Below, piece after piece: positions 55,855 to 59,846 of a DNA stretch of 59,846 nucleotides. Below the pieces are notes generated by a model that saw only the letters and a list, made by a program, of their open reading frames with translations, was not told the origin of the DNA and ran no database searches. The position numbers and the translations under genes were made by a program. This DNA is from Comamonadaceae bacterium PBBC1 (lineage in GTDB: Bacteria; Pseudomonadota; Gammaproteobacteria; Burkholderiales; Burkholderiaceae_C), in the NCBI GenBank assembly GCA_002256145.1, contig NKIP01000019.1, forward strand, positions 1-59,846. Reading direction: 5' to 3'. Within the stretch, counting starts at the first letter, position 1. Each line of letters starts with the position of its first letter.

Positions 55855-57615
55855 ATGGCTACAGCAGCACCCCGCCCGATGTCGGCGGAAGAGAAGAAGG
55901 TCATTTTTGCCTCTTCTCTGGGTACCGTTTTCGAATGGTATGACTTCTATCTTTACGGTTCGTTGGCAGCGATCATCGCCAAACAATTCTTCAGCGGTCT
56001 GGACGAAGGTTCTGCCTTCATCTTCGCGCTGTTGGCTTTTGCTGCCGGTTTCATCGTGCGTCCTTTCGGCGCCTTGGTGTTCGGCCGTTTGGGCGACATG
56101 ATCGGTCGCAAGTACACCTTCCTGGTGACCATCCTGATCATGGGCGCATCGACCTTTATCGTCGGTGTTTTGCCCAACTACGCCAGCATTGGCGTGGCCG
56201 CTCCCGTCATCCTGATCTGCCTGCGTTTGCTGCAAGGTTTGGCATTGGGTGGTGAGTACGGTGGTGCTGCCACTTATGTGGCCGAGCACGCACCTGCTGG
56301 CAAACGTGGTGCTTACACCGCCTGGATCCAGACCACAGCCACTTTGGGCTTGTTCTTGTCCTTGATGGTGATTCTGGGTACACGTACCGCCATCGGTGAA
56401 GAAGCCTTCGCTGACTGGGGCTGGCGCGTGCCATTCATCGTCTCGATCATCATGTTGATCATCTCGGTCTACATCCGTTTGAGCATGAACGAATCGCCTG
56501 CTTTCGTGAAAATGAAAGCCGAAGGCAAAACCTCCAAGGCCCCTCTGACCGAAGCTTTCGGCCAGTGGAAAAACCTGAAGATCGTGATTTTGGCCCTGAT
56601 CGGTTTGACCGCGGGTCAAGCTGTGGTCTGGTACTCCGGTCAGTTCTACGCTTTGTTCTTCTTGACACAAGCGTTGAAAGTGGACGGCGCAACCGCCAAC
56701 ATCATGGTCGCCATCTCGCTGATCATCGGCACACCGTTCTTCATCGTGTTCGGTTCGCTGTCTGACAAAATCGGCCGCAAGCCCATCATCTTGGCCGGTT
56801 GCTTGTTGGCTGCGCTGACTTACTTCCCAGTGTTCAAGGCCTTGACCAAGGCAGCCAACCCCGAGTTGGCCGCTGCTCAAGCCGCATCTCAAGTGGTGGT
56901 GATCGCTGATCCAGCCGAGTGCTCGTTCCAGTTCAACCCCACTGGCACCAAGAAATTCACTTCTTCTTGCGACATCGCCAAGCAACGTTTGGCTGGCGCT
57001 TCGGTGAGCTACTCCAACGAAGTGGCTCCCGCCGGCACACCTGCCCTCATCAAAGTGGGCGCGACCACCGTGCAAGTCAAGTACTCGGCTGAAGACGTCG
57101 CTGCTGCCAAGGCCAAGGCCGAGGAAAAGCTGGCTGCTCTGAATGCTGCTGAACCCAAAGATGCCAAGGCCATCGAAGCTGCGACCAAGTCTGTCAAAGA
57201 CCTGAGCAACGAGAAGACTGCTGGCGCAACCTTGTTGGGCTCTAACCTGGGTGCTGCCCTGAAGGCCGCTGGCTACCCCGCCAAAGCCGACATGGCCAAG
57301 TTTGACAAAGTCACCGTCATCGCCATCCTCACCTACCTGGTGATCCTGGTGACCATGGTGTACGGCCCCATCGCCGCCATGCTGGTCGAAATGTTCCCCA
57401 CCCGCATTCGTTACACCTCCATGTCCTTGCCTTACCACATTGGTAACGGCTGGTTTGGTGGCCTGTTGCCTACCACTGCGTTCGCGATCGTGGCCCAGAC
57501 AGGTGACATGTACAACGGCTTGTGGTACCCCATCATCATCGCCGGTGCAACCGTCGTGATCGGTGGCATCTTCATCAAGGAAACCAAAGACGTCGACATC
57601 TACGCTGACGACTGA
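55855..57615 (+). CDS. MHS-family MFS transporter with a large TM9-TM10 insertion
   Basis: 586 residues, whereas MHS members are usually 430-470. Standard parts: FEWYDFYLYGSLAA in TM1, RPFGALVFGRLGDMIGRKYT (motif A), LQGLALGGEYGGAATYVAEH, and DKIGRKPIILAGCL after TM8. About 150 extra residues (332-482) fall in the periplasmic loop between TM9 and TM10, Ala/Lys-rich with two cysteines (PAECSFQF, TSSCDIAK) that could form a disulfide. The substrate is probably an organic acid or osmolyte. ATG 55855 follows GGAGACAA. Confidence 0.88.
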   Translation: MATAAPRPMSAEEKKVIFASSLGTVFEWYDFYLYGSLAAIIAKQFFSGLDEGSAFIFALLAFAAGFIVRPFGALVFGRLGDMIGRKYTFLVTILIMGASTFIVGVLPNYASIGVAAPVILICLRLLQGLALGGEYGGAATYVAEHAPAGKRGAYTAWIQTTATLGLFLSLMVILGTRTAIGEEAFADWGWRVPFIVSIIMLIISVYIRLSMNESPAFVKMKAEGKTSKAPLTEAFGQWKNLKIVILALIGLTAGQAVVWYSGQFYALFFLTQALKVDGATANIMVAISLIIGTPFFIVFGSLSDKIGRKPIILAGCLLAALTYFPVFKALTKAANPELAAAQAASQVVVIADPAECSFQFNPTGTKKFTSSCDIAKQRLAGASVSYSNEVAPAGTPALIKVGATTVQVKYSAEDVAAAKAKAEEKLAALNAAEPKDAKAIEAATKSVKDLSNEKTAGATLLGSNLGAALKAAGYPAKADMAKFDKVTVIAILTYLVILVTMVYGPIAAMLVEMFPTRIRYTSMSLPYHIGNGWFGGLLPTTAFAIVAQTGDMYNGLWYPIIIAGATVVIGGIFIKETKDVDIYADD

Positions 57616-57654
57616 TCTTTGTAAGCTACCCGAGGTGACTCGGGTGCTAAATTC

Positions 57655-57684
57655 AAGGCCTTCCCTCTGTGGAGGGCCTTTTTC
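57655..57684 (+). terminator. Terminator after the MHS transporter
   Basis: AAGGCCTTCC (57655-57664) and GGAGGGCCTT (57671-57680) form a 10-bp stem with one T-G pair and a CTCTGT loop, followed by TTTC. This clear rho-independent terminator is followed directly by the next small gene. Confidence 0.85.
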
Positions 57685-57701
57685 ATGACTGGAGATGAAC
57701 G

Positions 57702-57899
57702 ATGTGGAAAATTGCTGTGGGTTTTGTGGTCTTTGCGGCCCTTGCTTTGTACGTGATCGGTAAAGGCGGAGACAGCCTGGACATGAGCGGTGAGAAACAC
57801 GGTGCCGATGCCGTGCATTCAGAACCCGCCAAGGCCGATGCATCTGCACCTGCCGCACCTGCTGCGGCACCTGCTTCGGATGCCAGCGCTTCCAAGTAA
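57702..57899 (+). CDS. Small single-pass membrane protein, Ala-rich tail
   Basis: 65 residues. One N-terminal membrane segment (about 3-20, IAVGFVVFAALALYVIGKGG) is followed by a hydrophilic tail rich in Ala, Pro, Ser and Asp (SAPAAPAAAPASDASASK). GGAG lies 8 bp before the ATG, and a strong terminator follows, so it is probably a real gene. Function unknown. The segment could be an uncleaved signal anchor. Confidence 0.7.
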   Translation: MWKIAVGFVVFAALALYVIGKGGDSLDMSGEKHGADAVHSEPAKADASAPAAPAAAPASDASASK

Positions 57900-57939
57900 G
57901 CATGGTTTGCGCACCTGACCAACGTCAGATGCCAACCCT

Positions 57940-57972
57940 AGAAAGCCACGCCATCGCGTGGCTTTCTTTTTT
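57940..57972 (+). terminator. Terminator after the small membrane protein
   Basis: A perfect 12-bp stem, AGAAAGCCACGC (57940-57951) and GCGTGGCTTTCT (57956-57967), with a CATC loop and a TTTTTT run. Strong rho-independent terminator. The REP cluster starts directly after the T run. Confidence 0.9.
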
Positions 57973-58184
57973 GTAAGAACCAGCCCTGCTGGCGATGGCG
58001 TGGTTGGACGTCCTGCGAGGCAGTCTGGTTGTAGGAGCCAGCCCTGCTGGCGATAGCGAGGTTGGCAGTCTTGTGAGGATGGATCGCTTGCAGGGCAAGC
58101 TTCCACAAGGGACAAACTCCCAACGCTGACCACTGACCGTTGTCCCTTGACCGCATCGTTGTAGGAGCCAGCCCTGCTGGCGAT
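57973..58184. repeat. REP cluster (GTAG family A), four copies
   Basis: Copies at 57973-57998 (GTAAGAACCAGCCCTGCTGG), 58031-58054 and 58161-58184 (both GTAGGAGCCAGCCCTGCTGG, then CGAT), plus an inverted diverged copy at 58083-58106 (ATCGCTTGCAGGGCAAGCTT, then CCAC). They fill most of the 387-bp gap between the small membrane protein gene and uvrA. The remainder of that gap (58185-58286) shows no promoter I can defend. Confidence 0.85.
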
Positions 58185-58286
58185 GGCTTGTAGGCCATAC
58201 CTTGTCGAATCAGCAGCAGGGCTAGCTGACAGGGGGTTATTCGTGCCGCCCTAGAATGCTTGGCCCCCACCCCATAAAGCCCGTCC

Positions 58287-59846
58287 ATGTCCCAAGGTCT
58301 CATCCGCATCCGTGGTGCCCGTCAGCACAACCTCAAAAACCTCGATCTGGACATTCGCACGGGCGAGTTGACGGTGGTCACCGGCCCCAGCGGCTCGGGC
58401 AAGTCCAGCTTGGTGTTTGACACGCTGTACGCCGAGGGCCAGCGCCGCTATGTAGAGACCTTCAGCGCCTATGCCCGTCAGTTTCTGGACCGCATGGACA
58501 AACCAGCCGTGGACAAGGTCGAAGGCGTACCCCCGGCCATTGCCATTGACCAGACCAACCCGGTGCGCAGCTCGCGCTCCACCGTGGGCACCATGACCGA
58601 GTTGAACGACCACCTCAAGTTGTTGTTTGCCCGCCTAGGTCAGTTGTTTGACAAAGACACCGCACAACCCGTGCGCCACGACAACCCCGATACCATCTAC
58701 GCCGAGCTGGCCCAGCGTGCCGAGCAAGCGGGCGACCCGCGCCTGTACCTGACCTTCCCGGTCGAGCTGCCGGCCAACACCAGTGCCGAGCAGGTTGAGC
58801 AATGGTTGTCCGCCAGCGGCTTCACCAAAGTGCAGGCGGAACGCGAAGTGGCCACCCCCACCGGCCCGCGCAAAGTGCTGGACGTGATCGCCGACCGCTT
58901 TCGCTTGGGCAAGGCCGAAAAAGCCCGCGTGGTCGAAGCCATCGAAGTGGCCCTCAAACGCGGCGGCCGCCTGAACGTGTATGCAGAGAAATCGGGGTCA
59001 GAGAAATCGGGGTCAGATCCCAATTTCTCCGCTGCTGCTTCCTCTGAAGCCGCCTTCGACATCTGGCGTTTTTCCACCGGTCTGCATTGCCCCGACAGCG
59101 ACCAGCGCTACACCGACCCGATTCCGTCGATGTTCTCGTTCAACTCTGCCGTGGGCGCGTGTGAGACCTGCCGGGGTTTTGGCCGGGTGATCGGCGTCGA
59201 CTACGGCCTGGTCATTCCCAACCCCAAGCTCACGCTGCGAGCCGGGGCCATCAAGACGCTGCAAACGCCCGCCTGGCAAGAAAACCAGGACGACCTGATG
59301 CGCCACGCCGAGGCCGCAGGCATTCCGCGTGACACGGCCTGGGACAAGCTGACCCAGGCGCAGCAAGACTGGGTGATCCACGGTTCGCCCGAGTGGAAGG
59401 GCCGCTGGAACCACCAGTGGTATGGCGTGAAGCGCTTTTTTGAGTACCTGGAGAGCAAGGCTTACAAGATGCATATCCGCGTGCTCTTGTCCAAGTACCG
59501 CAGTTACACCGAGTGTCCGACGTGCAAAGGGGCACGTTTGAAGACCGAGAGTTTGATCTGGCGCATTGGCAGCCACTCGGATGCCGATGGCGTCTTGCCA
59601 GTGGAAAAGCGTTTCATGCCCGCAGGTGTGAAGTGGACTCGGGCGCAGCTGGAGGCGCTGCCGGGTTTGAGCTTGCACGACATGATGATCATGCCGCTCG
59701 ATCGGTTGCGTTTGTTTTTTGATCGGCTGTCGGCCTCTGGGCAGGCGTCTTTGGGGGCTGAGGTGGCCTCTTCGGTTGCTGGATTGTTGAGGACTTTGGG
59801 GGAGGCTTCGGCCGGGGATGGGCTGGGCGCCACAAAACGCGGGGGG
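58287..59846 (+). CDS. uvrA: UvrA-family excinuclease ATPase, 5' part
   Basis: Open to the window end, at least 520 residues. Walker A is VVTGPSGSGKSSLVFDTLYA. Then QRRYVETFSAYARQFLDRMD and IDQTNPVRSSRSTVGTMTEL are classic UvrA blocks. The first zinc module is altered: LHCPDSDQRY keeps one Cys where CxxC is usual, while ACETCRGFG is complete. YTECPTCKGARL lies further on. UvrA finds bulky DNA lesions and loads UvrB. An in-frame repeat encodes SEKSGSDPNFS near residue 235. It could be the long UvrA paralogue of Burkholderiales, but the 3' end is missing. Confidence 0.88.
   Translation, partial: MSQGLIRIRGARQHNLKNLDLDIRTGELTVVTGPSGSGKSSLVFDTLYAEGQRRYVETFSAYARQFLDRMDKPAVDKVEGVPPAIAIDQTNPVRSSRSTVGTMTELNDHLKLLFARLGQLFDKDTAQPVRHDNPDTIYAELAQRAEQAGDPRLYLTFPVELPANTSAEQVEQWLSASGFTKVQAEREVATPTGPRKVLDVIADRFRLGKAEKARVVEAIEVALKRGGRLNVYAEKSGSEKSGSDPNFSAAASSEAAFDIWRFSTGLHCPDSDQRYTDPIPSMFSFNSAVGACETCRGFGRVIGVDYGLVIPNPKLTLRAGAIKTLQTPAWQENQDDLMRHAEAAGIPRDTAWDKLTQAQQDWVIHGSPEWKGRWNHQWYGVKRFFEYLESKAYKMHIRVLLSKYRSYTECPTCKGARLKTESLIWRIGSHSDADGVLPVEKRFMPAGVKWTRAQLEALPGLSLHDMMIMPLDRLRLFFDRLSASGQASLGAEVASSVAGLLRTLGEASAGDGLGATKRGG
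58984..59029 (+). repeat. In-frame palindromic repeat inside uvrA
   Basis: The 15-bp unit CAGAGAAATCGGGGT occurs twice in tandem (58984-58998, 58999-59013). CAGATCCCAATTTCTC then completes an inverted repeat with the second copy (GAGAAATCGGGGTC against GATCCCAATTTCTC, 12 of 14). It keeps the reading frame and encodes EKSGSEKSGSDPNFS. This sequence type recurs as small intergenic palindromes in Burkholderiales. Confidence 0.8.

Noticed and set aside
57973..58184. Insertion sequence or transposase remnant in the 387-bp gap
   Set aside because: Only REP palindromes are seen; no transposase frame, long terminal repeats or target duplication.

Overview
The window comes from a betaproteobacterium of the order Burkholderiales, most likely a Comamonadaceae member of the Limnohabitans/Rhodoferax type. 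This is judged from the gene order tuf - tRNA-Trp - secE - nusG - rplKAJL - rpoBC, the protein sequences, a LiuR-controlled leucine degradation locus and GTAG-type REP palindromes. No search was run, so the genus is an inference. Almost all of the window is chromosomal gene space. I see no insertion sequence, prophage or CRISPR array.

Layout. 1-12.5 kb: end of tuf, tRNA-Trp, the secE-nusG pair, ribosomal proteins L11, L1, L10 and L7/L12, and RNA polymerase beta and beta'. Likely L10-leader control precedes rplJ, and a 423-bp structured gap with tandem hairpins lies between rplL and rpoB. 12.5-18.1 kb: a LemA-like protein, rsmB, a DUF4390 protein and an NtrY/NtrX-type two-component system whose regulator lacks the AAA+ domain. 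18.1-18.6 kb: tRNA-Phe, -Asn, -Asp and -Gly. 18.6-21.2 kb (minus): a metallo-beta-lactamase-fold hydrolase and an acyl-CoA ligase (fadD). 21.4-30.1 kb: a GNAT protein, corC, lnt, glyQ, glyS, gmhB, a PlsC-type acyltransferase and a YgjP-like metalloprotease. These are mainly envelope and translation genes in one direction.

30.3-36.5 kb and 45.6-53.3 kb form a split leucine/short-chain acyl-CoA catabolic region. The first block has liuR (MerR family) with two palindromic operators, a thioesterase, liuA (isovaleryl-CoA dehydrogenase), a carbonic anhydrase, a thiolase, an SDR and a second acyl-CoA dehydrogenase. The second block has liuB, liuC, liuD (methylcrotonyl-CoA carboxylase subunits and methylglutaconyl-CoA hydratase), ghrA and liuE (HMG-CoA lyase). 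Leucine would be taken from isovaleryl-CoA to acetyl-CoA plus acetoacetate. The carbonic anhydrase could supply bicarbonate for the carboxylase, and the neighbouring actP/yjcH system imports acetate. A VapBC toxin-antitoxin module and a DinB-like gene sit inside the liuB-liuC interval with overlapping start and stop codons. Between the two blocks lie rhodanese, YchJ, VOC and HAD genes, a mipA / baeS-baeR locus, actP-yjcH and an AraC regulator.

53.3-59.8 kb: YbaK, DUF1289, a universal stress protein, a DsbA-fold isomerase, an orphan DUF4212 protein, an MHS-family transporter with a large extra periplasmic loop, a small membrane protein, a REP cluster, and the 5' part of a uvrA gene that carries an in-frame palindromic repeat.

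GTAG-headed REP palindromes occur in at least seven intergenic spots, nearly all after 34 kb. Start codons were chosen from ribosome-binding sites, overlaps and family N-termini, and doubtful ones are flagged.
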